DNA of 64,000 bases from a bacterium (GTDB taxonomy: Bacteria > Bdellovibrionota_B > Oligoflexia > Silvanigrellales > Silvanigrellaceae): assembly GCA_009918675.1 (NCBI GenBank), contig RGDM01000004.1, positions 1 through 64,000 on the forward strand. Direction: 5' to 3'. Under the pieces are notes generated by a model. The model saw nothing but the letters and a program-made list of their open reading frames with translations. It was not told the origin of the DNA and made no database searches. Below are positions 34,071 through 43,246 of this stretch, in pieces (the stretch's first letter is position 1; each line of letters opens with the position of its first letter). A program made the translations under genes and the position numbers.

Positions 34071-37000
34071 ATGAATCTTGCCCGCTTCTCCGTTCGGCGT
34101 CCGGTGACGGCTGGAATCATCAGCCTTGCCTTGTTTGTCTTGGGTGTTTTTTATCTTCGTAAAATGCCCGTGTCACTTTATCCCGATGTTTCGATTCCTT
34201 TCATTTCGGTGACTGTCCCTTATCCGGGTGCTTCGCCCGAGCAAATCGAGGCTGCAATTGTTAAACCGATTGAAGCGGAAGTAGCCGGACTCAAGAAAAT
34301 GAGTCGAGTCATTGGAGTTGCCAAAACTGGCTACGGACAAATCATCTTAGGCTTCAAGATGTCCGCAAATGAACAAGAATCGGCCGACGCAGTGCGAGAG
34401 AAGGTTGCAATTGTTCGTGGGAAATTTCCTCAAGGTGCGAAAGAGCCAATTGTTGCGCGTGTCGATGTTGGCGCAACGCCAATTCTTATCTACGGAATTG
34501 AAACGAATAAGTCTGCTGAAGAGTCACAACGACTTCTCGAGAACCTGCTTCTTCCTGAGCTCCGGCGCACTGACGGTGTCAATGAAGCGCGGGTTTTAGG
34601 AATCGGTGATGAACGCATTCAACTGTCGCTTGATGCTCGCAAATTGTCTGACCTACGCGTGGCCCCTCTCGACATCTACGAGCAACTTTCAGCAAAAATG
34701 GCTGTTCTCCCGTGGGGAGATGTCACCCAGAATCAGGAAGTTCTGTCGGTTTCGCGCAGTCTCTTGCCCGCTGACCTAAGCTATTGGGAGCAGCAGCGAG
34801 TGACACTCCGTGATGGCCGATCCATTTTGTTAAGTGAAGTGGGTGCCCTGAAAGTGGTTCGCGATGAAACCGCTTCGAGCGTTTTTATCAACGGCAAGCG
34901 TGGGCTTGGCTTGGTCATTACCAAACGTGCCGATGCCAATACCGTGAACAGTGTTAAAGCGGTGCAGAAAACCCTCAAAAAAATAAATTTGCCCGAGGGA
35001 TTAAAGCTTTTCAGTATTGTCGATCAAAGTTCATTTATTCAAGAAAATTCCCATGAAGTCTGGATCGCCCTCTTTGCAGGTGGCTTGTTCGCGGTGCTCG
35101 TCATTTTGTTTTTCTTGACAGATATCCGCAGTGCACTCATTTCCGCAACGGCATTGCCCGTCAGTATTGCTGGATCGTTCATCTTCATGAGCTGGCTCGA
35201 TTTCTCTGTGAATATGATGAGCCTTCTTGCAATGGCGCTGGCCATTGGTCTGCTCATCGATGATGCTGTTGTGGTTCGTGAGGCTATCTTTTCTGAAATG
35301 GAAAACGGTGCCACTCCCAAAGAGGCAGCCGTAAAAGGCACGGATCGAGTTGCTGCTGCCGTGATGGCAACTTCTTTGGCTGTGGTTGCTGTGTTCTTGC
35401 CTGTGGCCGGCATGGAAGGATTGGTTGGTCAATTTTTCAAGCAATTTGGGGTGACAATTTGCATCGCGGTAGTGATTTCTACTTGGGTTGCATTCACTTT
35501 GGACCCAATGCTGTCGGCTTATTTTGCAGGCCATCCACGTCCATTTCAGGGCGAAATCTGGGTGCGCTGGCGAGCTTGGCTTGTCCGCCTTGAGGAGCGC
35601 ATTGCAAAACTTTCCATCGCCTCTTTTAAGAGGCCAAAAACTGTTCTTCTTGCTGCGGTCATTGCTCTTGTAGCCGCAGTTGGGCTGAGTTTGTCGCGCG
35701 GTTCAGACTTTCTTGCTTTTGAAGACAGGGGTCAGTTTATTATCAACATTCGAGGCCACGCTGGGAGCACCCGCGAACGCAACGAAAAGCTTGCAGCACA
35801 AGCCCTAGAGCGGGTCAGAGATTTCGATGGCCTGCAGGAAGTTTTTGTGACCGTGGGCGAACGCGGCGACGATACATTGATTCAAATGCGTTTGGTGTTT
35901 GTTGCAAAGACGAAGCGCCAAACCGGACTTTTGGCTATGCAAAAGCTGGCGCGTGAACGGCTTAAAGACATCGACGGAAAAGTTCTAGTGATGGATCCGC
36001 CACCCATTGAAGGCATTGGTGGTGAGGCACCTCTGAGTGTTTATGTTTACGGTGAAAATCTCAAAGACACGCGAATCGAAGCAGAAAAGCTTCTTGAAAA
36101 GATTCGTGCATTGCCAGGTGTGGCTAATGCCCGTCTTGAGACTTCAGCCTTTGCAAAAAGTGTTGATGTGACTTTCAAATCACAAGATCTTGGGTTTGCA
36201 GGGTCAGCATCACAGGCGGTTGAGCTGACAGGTCGACTCGCCCTCACAGGTTTAGAAGCAGGTTCGGTTGGCGAGAAAAACACTCCATTTTTCTTACGGC
36301 TCGATGACCGCGATCGAAATATGGAGACACTGTTCAAGCAAGTTTATATTCCAAGTCTGCGAGGCCCAATGGCATTGAGTCAGTTTGCCGATGTGAAAGA
36401 GACCGAGCGACCACGCGGAATCGATCGTGAACATCGCTCGCGGAAGATGATCATTTGGGGAACACTCGATCGAAGCAGAACATATGGCGTCGTGCTTGCT
36501 GATGTGCAAAAGTTGGTTGACTCCTTACCAGCGCCTTTTTCTGGAGAAATTCAGGGTGACAAAGAAGCGTTCGAAGAAATGGTCGGCAGCTTTTCTTTGG
36601 CCATCATCGGAAGTTTGTTTTTCATTTTTGTGATCTTGGCTTCGCAGTTCGAGAACTTAGTCCGTCCATTTGTAATCTTACTATCGCTTCCCCTTGCAGT
36701 CATTGGTGGATTCGTAGCTCTGTATCTTGCGGGTCAACAATTGGCATTAGGCGCGCTGATTGGAATGGTGTTCCTTATTGGTCTTGCCGCTAAGAATGGA
36801 ATTCTTCTCGTCGATGCGGTTGGAGTTAAAGAAAAAGACATGCCGCTTCTTGATGCCGTGCGCGAAAGTGTGAAAGAGCGCTCGCGGGCGATTTTGATGA
36901 CCTCGATTGCAATGATTTTTGGGATGATTCCTACTGCAGTGATGCGCGGTGGAGGTTCTGAATTTCGTTCACCAATGGCATTGGCGATCATTGGTGGGGT

Positions 37001-38465
37001 CATTTCAAGTACCGTTTTGTCGTTCTTTGTTGTTCCTGCGGTGTTTGGATTGATTGATAGTTTGCGCAATTGGCGCAGCAGAAAGTCTCCTCCATCTTTG
37101 CAGCCGACCTCTGCTGTTAGCTCTGGAATTATTTTTCTTGCTCTCGTTCTTTCAGGTCCAAGTTCTCGCGTTGTTGCTGCAGAAGGGTTGTCCGAGGCTG
37201 GTCGCGAATCATTAACTCCACGCACGGCAGATATGTCTAAAGTGATTGCCCTGATAGGCCAGCTTCGTCCAGACAGTCCTGAAAGTGCCCAAATCGAGGG
37301 GGCACAACGAGCTGCTCAAGAAGCCACTCAGACCGCGCTTGAAAGTGTTTTTGGTGGCGCACGTCTTGAATATGGACAAGAGTGGTATCGGCCTGGTTTT
37401 AGCCAGTCCTTCTCGCTTCCGCTTCCTCCGCCCGTGGGCACAATTACCAGCACAACGGTTGTCGTTCCGAAGGAGCAAAAGGTCGCAACTCTTGGTTGGC
37501 AGATTCCTCTTCTCAATGCACAAGTTGTTTATGGATGGGTCATGCGCAGTGCGTTGCATGTTCAGGCCGACAAAATTCGCGAGGCGCGCTTTGAATCAGG
37601 AACATTAGGCGCAGCTCAACTTCTTTTACAAACCGAACTTGCAGTTCAAACAGCGCGAGTCAATCAAGGATTTGTTGATATTTCTCGTGCTCGCGAAACC
37701 ATCGTCAAACAGCGTCATATCGCAGGTTTGGCAACGCGTTTGGAATTGAGCCAAGCCGAGGCAACAACCCTCGCAGCGCTTGCACAATGGGAACAAGCAA
37801 AGGCTGAAGAAGCGCGCGTTCGTCAGCAGTTTTTTCAACAGCTTGGTCAGCAGTTCCCTGAGTCAGGGGTGGGGATGACACGATTTCCATTTGTTGCCGA
37901 CAAACCTTTCCGCTCGACTGGTTTGGATGCCTTGAAGTCAGTGTATGAAGTTCAAGTGAAAAACTCTGAATTGAGCGATGCTTCTTTTTATCCAACGGTG
38001 AGCGTTGAGCTTGGTTATTCTAAGAAAGCTTATGAAACAGCACCTGATCCTCAAAAGTTCGCTGCGGTGAAAGCGCGTTGGGATATTTTGGATGGCGGTG
38101 GAAGATCAGCAATTCGTGGCCGCAACCTGCAGGCCGCCTACGATATTCTTGCCCAGCTGCGGCAACTCGAAAATCAATTAAAGAGTTCTTACGATACCCT
38201 GAAGACACGCAATGATGCTTTCGAGCGTGCGCGAACTGCGGCAGAGTTTGGTCAACGTGCTGCGCTAACGGCACAGCAGCAAGCGATGCAAGCTTACTCA
38301 GCTGGTCTCGCCCGTGCCGTTGATGTGCGTGCTGCTGATGAAGCGAAACTAAAAGCGGACTTCGCACTTTTGCAATTGCAATTTGCCATTCAAGGTTTGT
38401 GCCTTGAATCCCAGGCGCTCACCGGCAGTTGGAATAATTATCTGCGCGATTCCACTCAGCGGTAA
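34071..38465 (+). CDS. RND efflux pump fused to a TolC-type outer membrane channel
   Basis: One uninterrupted frame of 1464 residues. Residues 1-1010 are a complete HAE1-type RND transporter: FSVRRPVTAGIISLALF at the N-terminus, LLIDDAVVVREAIF with the proton-relay Asp pair in TM4, and VFLIGLAAKNGILLVDAV in TM10-11. Residues 1005-1038 read as a signal peptide: basic LRNWRSRKSPP, hydrophobic GIIFLALVLSG (1019-1029), and a VVAAEG cleavage-like site near 1036-1037. Residues 1040-1464 resemble a TolC/OEP protein with long helical hairpins rich in Ala, Gln and Glu (for example LEKARTAAEFGQ-like repeats) and the YDTLKTRNDAFERARTAAEF region. Such a fusion would join inner and outer membrane parts of the pump. 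It may be cleaved after translation. Confidence 0.85.
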   Translation: MNLARFSVRRPVTAGIISLALFVLGVFYLRKMPVSLYPDVSIPFISVTVPYPGASPEQIEAAIVKPIEAEVAGLKKMSRVIGVAKTGYGQIILGFKMSANEQESADAVREKVAIVRGKFPQGAKEPIVARVDVGATPILIYGIETNKSAEESQRLLENLLLPELRRTDGVNEARVLGIGDERIQLSLDARKLSDLRVAPLDIYEQLSAKMAVLPWGDVTQNQEVLSVSRSLLPADLSYWEQQRVTLRDGRSILLSEVGALKVVRDETASSVFINGKRGLGLVITKRADANTVNSVKAVQKTLKKINLPEGLKLFSIVDQSSFIQENSHEVWIALFAGGLFAVLVILFFLTDIRSALISATALPVSIAGSFIFMSWLDFSVNMMSLLAMALAIGLLIDDAVVVREAIFSEMENGATPKEAAVKGTDRVAAAVMATSLAVVAVFLPVAGMEGLVGQFFKQFGVTICIAVVISTWVAFTLDPMLSAYFAGHPRPFQGEIWVRWRAWLVRLEERIAKLSIASFKRPKTVLLAAVIALVAAVGLSLSRGSDFLAFEDRGQFIINIRGHAGSTRERNEKLAAQALERVRDFDGLQEVFVTVGERGDDTLIQMRLVFVAKTKRQTGLLAMQKLARERLKDIDGKVLVMDPPPIEGIGGEAPLSVYVYGENLKDTRIEAEKLLEKIRALPGVANARLETSAFAKSVDVTFKSQDLGFAGSASQAVELTGRLALTGLEAGSVGEKNTPFFLRLDDRDRNMETLFKQVYIPSLRGPMALSQFADVKETERPRGIDREHRSRKMIIWGTLDRSRTYGVVLADVQKLVDSLPAPFSGEIQGDKEAFEEMVGSFSLAIIGSLFFIFVILASQFENLVRPFVILLSLPLAVIGGFVALYLAGQQLALGALIGMVFLIGLAAKNGILLVDAVGVKEKDMPLLDAVRESVKERSRAILMTSIAMIFGMIPTAVMRGGGSEFRSPMALAIIGGVISSTVLSFFVVPAVFGLIDSLRNWRSRKSPPSLQPTSAVSSGIIFLALVLSGPSSRVVAAEGLSEAGRESLTPRTADMSKVIALIGQLRPDSPESAQIEGAQRAAQEATQTALESVFGGARLEYGQEWYRPGFSQSFSLPLPPPVGTITSTTVVVPKEQKVATLGWQIPLLNAQVVYGWVMRSALHVQADKIREARFESGTLGAAQLLLQTELAVQTARVNQGFVDISRARETIVKQRHIAGLATRLELSQAEATTLAALAQWEQAKAEEARVRQQFFQQLGQQFPESGVGMTRFPFVADKPFRSTGLDALKSVYEVQVKNSELSDASFYPTVSVELGYSKKAYETAPDPQKFAAVKARWDILDGGGRSAIRGRNLQAAYDILAQLRQLENQLKSSYDTLKTRNDAFERARTAAEFGQRAALTAQQQAMQAYSAGLARAVDVRAADEAKLKADFALLQLQFAIQGLCLESQALTGSWNNYLRDSTQR

Positions 38466-39556
38466 TACTTTCCAAAACGGTTATTCAGGAAAATATCGAG
38501 TGGAACATCTTCTTGTCTGACAAAGCCTTTGCTCGGAATTTTCTTTTCGTGGTGAAGGTCAACAACTGCGCAGATTCCGGCTGCGGTAGTGATTTGGATT
38601 GCACCCCAGTGCTCACCACCAATATCTTGGTGATAGATTTTGTGGGCATAGCTTTCTTGGCTCAGCACGCCATTGCGCATGCCTTGCACGGTGACCACAA
38701 TCAGCACAACGTCTTGTTGAGTGGTTGGAAGGGCGCGCTCAAAGATTTTCTTGAGCGTTTGTCTATCGTCATTCATTTTCAGTTCGTTCATCAGCAGGGC
38801 AATGATCTGCCGATGGCCTGGATATCGGACACTCTTGTAGTCGAGTGATTTGGCCCGACCGGCAAACGTTTCAGCTAAAGTTCCCAAACCACCTGAAGTG
38901 TTGAAAGCTTCGTATTCGACACCATCCAGACTGAAATTTTCCAAACCCTCGAGCGGTTGCAATAAAGTGAGCTTTCCATTGACAACCGCCTCGCAAGGAT
39001 TTCCGTACTCGTTGATCAATCCTTCCGTGCTCCACGTGAGGTTATATTTCATGGCATTGTGTGGATATTGCGGAAGAGCTCCGACGCGCATCTTGATATG
39101 ATCAATTGACTCGAAGGATTGTGCGAGCCCATTGGCAACGATTGTGATAAAGCCAGGAGCCAAGCCGCATTGTGGAATGAATGCCAGATTGCTCTCTTGT
39201 GCGAGTGTCCTGACAGCCTTCGTTGTCGCAACATCTTCGGTCAGGTCCAAATAGTGGACTCCAGCGTTCTTTGCTGAAGTCGCAATCCGTACGTTGCAAT
39301 GATACGGAGCGCAGCTCACAACGTAAGAGTGTCCTTTAATTGCCTTATCTATTGCGCTTTGGTCGTTGAGATCGCAGGCGATTGCCGTCGTATGTGGAAT
39401 CTGTTTTTCGTCGGCTCCGTGAATCGAAGCCTGGGCAGTTTCGAGGTGAAGATCGGCGGCGGTGACGGAATAATCACCGCTGCGGGCCAACAAAGAGACG
39501 ACAAGCTTACCAATCTTTCCGCAACCTAAGACTAAGATTTTCGCTTTATTTCCCAT
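38456..39556 (-). CDS. Saccharopine dehydrogenase-family reductase
   Basis: A 366-residue NAD(P)-dependent enzyme with an N-terminal Rossmann motif LGCGKIGKLVVSLLARSG and VVSCAPYHCN, followed by FIPQCGLAPGFITIVANGL typical of the saccharopine reductase / L-lysine dehydrogenase branch. Saccharopine dehydrogenases join or split lysine and 2-oxoglutarate or glutamate semialdehyde; L-lysine 6-dehydrogenase is the alternative. No lysine-degradation partner is adjacent. Its 3' end overlaps the fused pump gene by 10 bases. Confidence 0.83.
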   Translation of the reverse strand: MGNKAKILVLGCGKIGKLVVSLLARSGDYSVTAADLHLETAQASIHGADEKQIPHTTAIACDLNDQSAIDKAIKGHSYVVSCAPYHCNVRIATSAKNAGVHYLDLTEDVATTKAVRTLAQESNLAFIPQCGLAPGFITIVANGLAQSFESIDHIKMRVGALPQYPHNAMKYNLTWSTEGLINEYGNPCEAVVNGKLTLLQPLEGLENFSLDGVEYEAFNTSGGLGTLAETFAGRAKSLDYKSVRYPGHRQIIALLMNELKMNDDRQTLKKIFERALPTTQQDVVLIVVTVQGMRNGVLSQESYAHKIYHQDIGGEHWGAIQITTAAGICAVVDLHHEKKIPSKGFVRQEDVPLDIFLNNRFGKYYR

Positions 39557-39671
39557 GAGTTCTTCTCCGTTGGTCTGTTCGTGAGCAGGGGGTACGACTG
39601 GCCTTTTGGGTCGAACTTATGCTAGCATCACGCCCATCAACTCAGTTAAAAATGAGTTCCAAGGAGCTGCC

Positions 39672-41093
39672 ATGCTGAACACCGAGTCCGATATGACACT
39701 CTCATCTGCTCGGAAGCCAACCGTTTCAAGAAAGCCCCGGATTTCTGACGAGTACCGTATTCATAGTAACTTCCGGTATGTCGATGGGCAATCGCAACCC
39801 GACCGTATCGGAATGGTTGACGAACAACAGGACACTGGCATCGGGGTCACATCAGAAATCGGCCGGTTGCGAAAAGTCTTTGTTCATACGCCCGGACCAG
39901 AAGTTGAGCGCATGACTCCCAAGACGGCTTCGGAACTTCTGTACAATGACATCATCCATTATCATCGCGTTCGCGAAGCACACGCGCAGCTCAAGGGAGT
40001 CCTTTCTCTGGTTTCTGAAGTGCTCGAAGTGCGCGATTGTTTGGCAGATGTTTTAGATATCGCGCAAGCTCGCGATGAACTACTTTCGCGAATCACTGAA
40101 TCTCAGAACTGTTCGCATTTGATGTCCGACATTTCCGAGGTCCAGTCTGCTGATTTAGCTGAACTGTTGATTTCCGGGCTGCCACTCAAGAGGGATACCC
40201 TCGAGTCTTACCTGTCTACCAAGAGTTTTTCACTTGTTCCGCTGCCAAATATGTATTTCATGCGCGATTCCAGCATGGTCATTGGTCCTCGACTGGTGAC
40301 TGGCGGAATGGCAAGCTCAGTGCGCGACTCCGAGTCGCTCATCATGCGCACTATTTACGAGTATCATCCAAGTTTGCGCGGGCGTGGCATTCTCCTTGAT
40401 GCATGTATGTCCCAAGATCGCGAAAAATTCACCATCGAAGGTGGAGATGTTCTCGTTCTGAGTGAAGATGTTTTGCTCATCGGTGTCAGTGAGAGAACCA
40501 CTCCAACGGCAATCGATAAACTGATTGACGCCTACTACAATTCCCGAATCAGCGACGGCATCGACAAACCTTTTGATGTTTTCTGTGTACTTCTTCCTCG
40601 CGAACGCAGCACAATCCATCTCGACATGATTTTTACTCTGGTTAATACCGAGCAAGCGATCGTCTACGCCCCGTATATTTTGGGCCGCGACCGTGCTCGC
40701 ATTGTTCGCATCAAGGTGCGCGAAGAGGGGCGCCGACGGTTTTCTGAAGTCGACGATCTTTTGCTTGGGCTTCGTGGCTTGGGCATTAGAATTGAGCCTA
40801 TCCTTTGCGGTGGTGATGAGCCTTTGCATCAGCAGCGCGAACAATGGAATAGTGGAGCCAATATGTTTGCCTTCGCTCCGGGCCAAGTTCTCAGCTACGA
40901 CATGCATGAATACACGGTTCGTGCCTGCGAAGGGGCTGGTTTTCGGGTCGAAACAGCCGCTAATGTGCTTAAGAATCCAGCATTACTTAATTCGAGCAGA
41001 CCTCTTGTTGTGACCTTGGACGGCACTGAGCTGGCCCGGGGTGGTGGTGGCCCTCGCTGCATGACCTGCCCAGTGAAGAGGGATCCGCTCTAA
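39672..41093 (+). CDS. arcA: Arginine deiminase
   Basis: Hydrolyses arginine to citrulline and ammonia. Motifs are clear: RKVFVHTPGPEVERMTP, MYFMRDSSMVIG, FTIEGGDVLVL, LDMIFTLVN, and the nucleophile Cys463 in GGGGPRCMTCP. The protein is 473 residues, about 60 longer than most; the extra part is a Lys/Arg-rich N-terminal stretch. ATG 39672 follows AAGGAG; an upstream frame start at 39606 lacks a ribosome binding site. No arcB, arcC or arcD is adjacent, so it may serve arginine use or citrulline formation rather than an ATP-forming pathway. Confidence 0.93.
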   Translation: MLNTESDMTLSSARKPTVSRKPRISDEYRIHSNFRYVDGQSQPDRIGMVDEQQDTGIGVTSEIGRLRKVFVHTPGPEVERMTPKTASELLYNDIIHYHRVREAHAQLKGVLSLVSEVLEVRDCLADVLDIAQARDELLSRITESQNCSHLMSDISEVQSADLAELLISGLPLKRDTLESYLSTKSFSLVPLPNMYFMRDSSMVIGPRLVTGGMASSVRDSESLIMRTIYEYHPSLRGRGILLDACMSQDREKFTIEGGDVLVLSEDVLLIGVSERTTPTAIDKLIDAYYNSRISDGIDKPFDVFCVLLPRERSTIHLDMIFTLVNTEQAIVYAPYILGRDRARIVRIKVREEGRRRFSEVDDLLLGLRGLGIRIEPILCGGDEPLHQQREQWNSGANMFAFAPGQVLSYDMHEYTVRACEGAGFRVETAANVLKNPALLNSSRPLVVTLDGTELARGGGGPRCMTCPVKRDPL

Positions 41094-41123
41094 GCTTTCT
41101 TGCCATCTTTGTCTGTGCGTCAG

Positions 41124-41143
41124 GTTCCCGACGGGGAACTTTT
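41124..41143 (+). terminator. Likely terminator after arginine deiminase
   Basis: GTTCCC and GGGAAC pair around GACG and are followed by four T. The stem is only 6 bp but lies 30 bases after the stop codon. Confidence 0.5.
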
Positions 41144-41242
41144 GCCCCCGGCTGCGAAAATGGAAGGATATTTCCGGACACTGTTCTTTAATTCGGTGCC
41201 CATAAATCCGAAATAAGACAGTGGAAGACGATGGGGTGATTC

Positions 41243-43246
41243 ATGCACGGGCAGGGCCGCACAGCGATGCCTTTCAATGGCTTGAGATGGTGGCTATTTC
41301 TTGCGCTATTTGCGGCTATTGTAGGCTCAAACCGCATGGCAACTGCGCTGCCTTTAACAATAGATTACCCCGACACCCGCAGTGTTCTGGGGCCCAGTGA
41401 AATAACGAACCCTGGTCTCGATACGCCGCCTGGGACGCAGTCAAACCGGGATATTTTGGCGTCTGTAACGTCTGATTCAAACACCCTGACAATGCCTCTC
41501 CAGCGCTACCGCGTGCCAACGGAAGCTGTTCTTCTCAGAGAAGTTGGACTCGATGCAGGCACACAGGTTGATGCAGCGGTTGAACAAGCAATGACCTGGG
41601 TCACCCAGTCGATGTCAGCATCAGCTCGAGCTGATTTTGCACAGCGATGTGAAAGTCAATTTCCGGCAATGAGCAAGTCGATGCAGCTGACCACTGCCGG
41701 ACTTGCATGTTTGCCTTGGGCCATTGAACGATTCAATTCCGTCCTCAGTGCACGTCGCGAGGCAAAAAATACGCGTCCGAGCGGGGGAGGTCGGCTTCGG
41801 AGTGAGGCTGATTGGCGTTCATCGTTGCGTGGAGTCAACTTCCTCGATGCGTTTTGGCGAATCGATCCGCAGACAAACGCGGAACTTATGGCCGAGGCTG
41901 CAGTCGCTCAGCGCATTGGCCAAGACTGCCAATACCGCGGTGCAATGGCTGCTTTCATCGCTCGCGCCGAAGCGTTTTTTCCAGATCCTATCGCACTGAC
42001 TGCCATCGAAAAAGTCTACCCAGCTGCATTTACCTGCCTCGAACCCGATGACGATGGATTCGAGCGCACGCATTTGCGCACCGGATTATTTCGCTTGATG
42101 CAAGGCGATGCCACCAAAGCAAAACAGAGTTTACTTCTATCTGCTCATGCTGAAAATCCTGAAGAGGAATTTCGTTCGCTGTTTTGGCTGGGTGTTATTG
42201 AAGAAAATGTTGGCCTTCGTGCGGCAACGAATGGCCAGAATGAATATTGGGATCTCTTACGTAAACGCTATCCATTAACGATTCACTCAGTGGTCGCAGG
42301 CCATAGCCTTGGTCAAGACCCATTAAGCTCGGCTATCTCTAGCAAAGAGGCAATGATCTCTCGGCGCGTTGGAGTCAGTTGGAGTGAATACAATCTTGCA
42401 GCATTTTTCTTGGAGCTTTTGATCTCACGTAAAGAAGCAACTCATCTCACAGGCTTTGTAAAATATGCGGCAAGAATTGTTGATGCACCAAATCCGGATG
42501 CTCTCCTTTTTCTATCAAAGTGCTACGACACCGCTCAAGCATACAAGATTGCAATAGGCACTTTGACCCGCTACTTCAAGGAAACTCAGAGTCAGGGTGT
42601 GACCATCGAAACACTCAATATGTTTTTCCCGCGCGCCTATACGTCACAAATTCTCGACTCCGCTGGGGTGGTTGATCCGGTAATAGTTCTCAGCTTAATT
42701 CGCCAAGAAAGTGCATTTGATCCGTTTGCTCGCTCGGGTGCAGATGCGCGCGGCCTCATGCAACTCCTTCCCTCAACTGCCTCGAAGTGGCTTGCCAATT
42801 CAAAGCAGGAGTTGTTCGATCCAAGCGCAAATGTGCGGGTTGGTGTGAAATATATGGAGACTCTTTTTAAGAGATATGATGGCAATGTGGAGCATGTGTT
42901 AGCCGCATACAATGCTGGTTTGAAAAACTTGGACAGATGGCGACAACGTTTTTCCGGCGCGAACACGCTGATGTTTATGGATCTCATACCCTTCAAAGAG
43001 ACCCGAACCTATGTTGCAATTATTTTGCGTAATGCCTATTGGTACGGACGTTTAATGGCAATGCAACGTGATTCTCTTGCCGATACAATAGTGAAGAAAA
43101 GTAATGCGGCGCGCTGGCGTTCCGTCACTGTTCAGAATCTTCTTCGCTTGGCTTGGGCGCAAGATGGTGGAGTTGGACGTTCTCGAACGGCACTCTCTCA
43201 GCTGTACTCGCTGCCTATCAACTCTTTGCCCGCCCAGTCGAACTGA
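41243..43246 (+). CDS. slt: Slt-type lytic murein transglycosylase
   Basis: A periplasmic peptidoglycan-cleaving enzyme of 667 residues. A signal peptide (WWLFLALFAAIVGSNRMATA) precedes a long alpha-helical superhelix region (about residues 90-470). The C-terminal catalytic domain has LIRQESAFDPFARSGADARG with catalytic Glu489, LMQLLPSTA, and LAAYNAGLKNLDRW. The order matches Slt70 rather than the small MltC/E enzymes. GGGGTG precedes the ATG at 41243. It should release anhydro-muropeptides during wall growth or remodelling. Confidence 0.9.
   Translation: MHGQGRTAMPFNGLRWWLFLALFAAIVGSNRMATALPLTIDYPDTRSVLGPSEITNPGLDTPPGTQSNRDILASVTSDSNTLTMPLQRYRVPTEAVLLREVGLDAGTQVDAAVEQAMTWVTQSMSASARADFAQRCESQFPAMSKSMQLTTAGLACLPWAIERFNSVLSARREAKNTRPSGGGRLRSEADWRSSLRGVNFLDAFWRIDPQTNAELMAEAAVAQRIGQDCQYRGAMAAFIARAEAFFPDPIALTAIEKVYPAAFTCLEPDDDGFERTHLRTGLFRLMQGDATKAKQSLLLSAHAENPEEEFRSLFWLGVIEENVGLRAATNGQNEYWDLLRKRYPLTIHSVVAGHSLGQDPLSSAISSKEAMISRRVGVSWSEYNLAAFFLELLISRKEATHLTGFVKYAARIVDAPNPDALLFLSKCYDTAQAYKIAIGTLTRYFKETQSQGVTIETLNMFFPRAYTSQILDSAGVVDPVIVLSLIRQESAFDPFARSGADARGLMQLLPSTASKWLANSKQELFDPSANVRVGVKYMETLFKRYDGNVEHVLAAYNAGLKNLDRWRQRFSGANTLMFMDLIPFKETRTYVAIILRNAYWYGRLMAMQRDSLADTIVKKSNAARWRSVTVQNLLRLAWAQDGGVGRSRTALSQLYSLPINSLPAQSN

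Noticed and set aside
35031-35534. Antisense ORFs over the RND gene and other long shadow frames
   Set aside because: They follow the codon pattern of the real gene on the other strand and have no ribosome binding sites or motifs.
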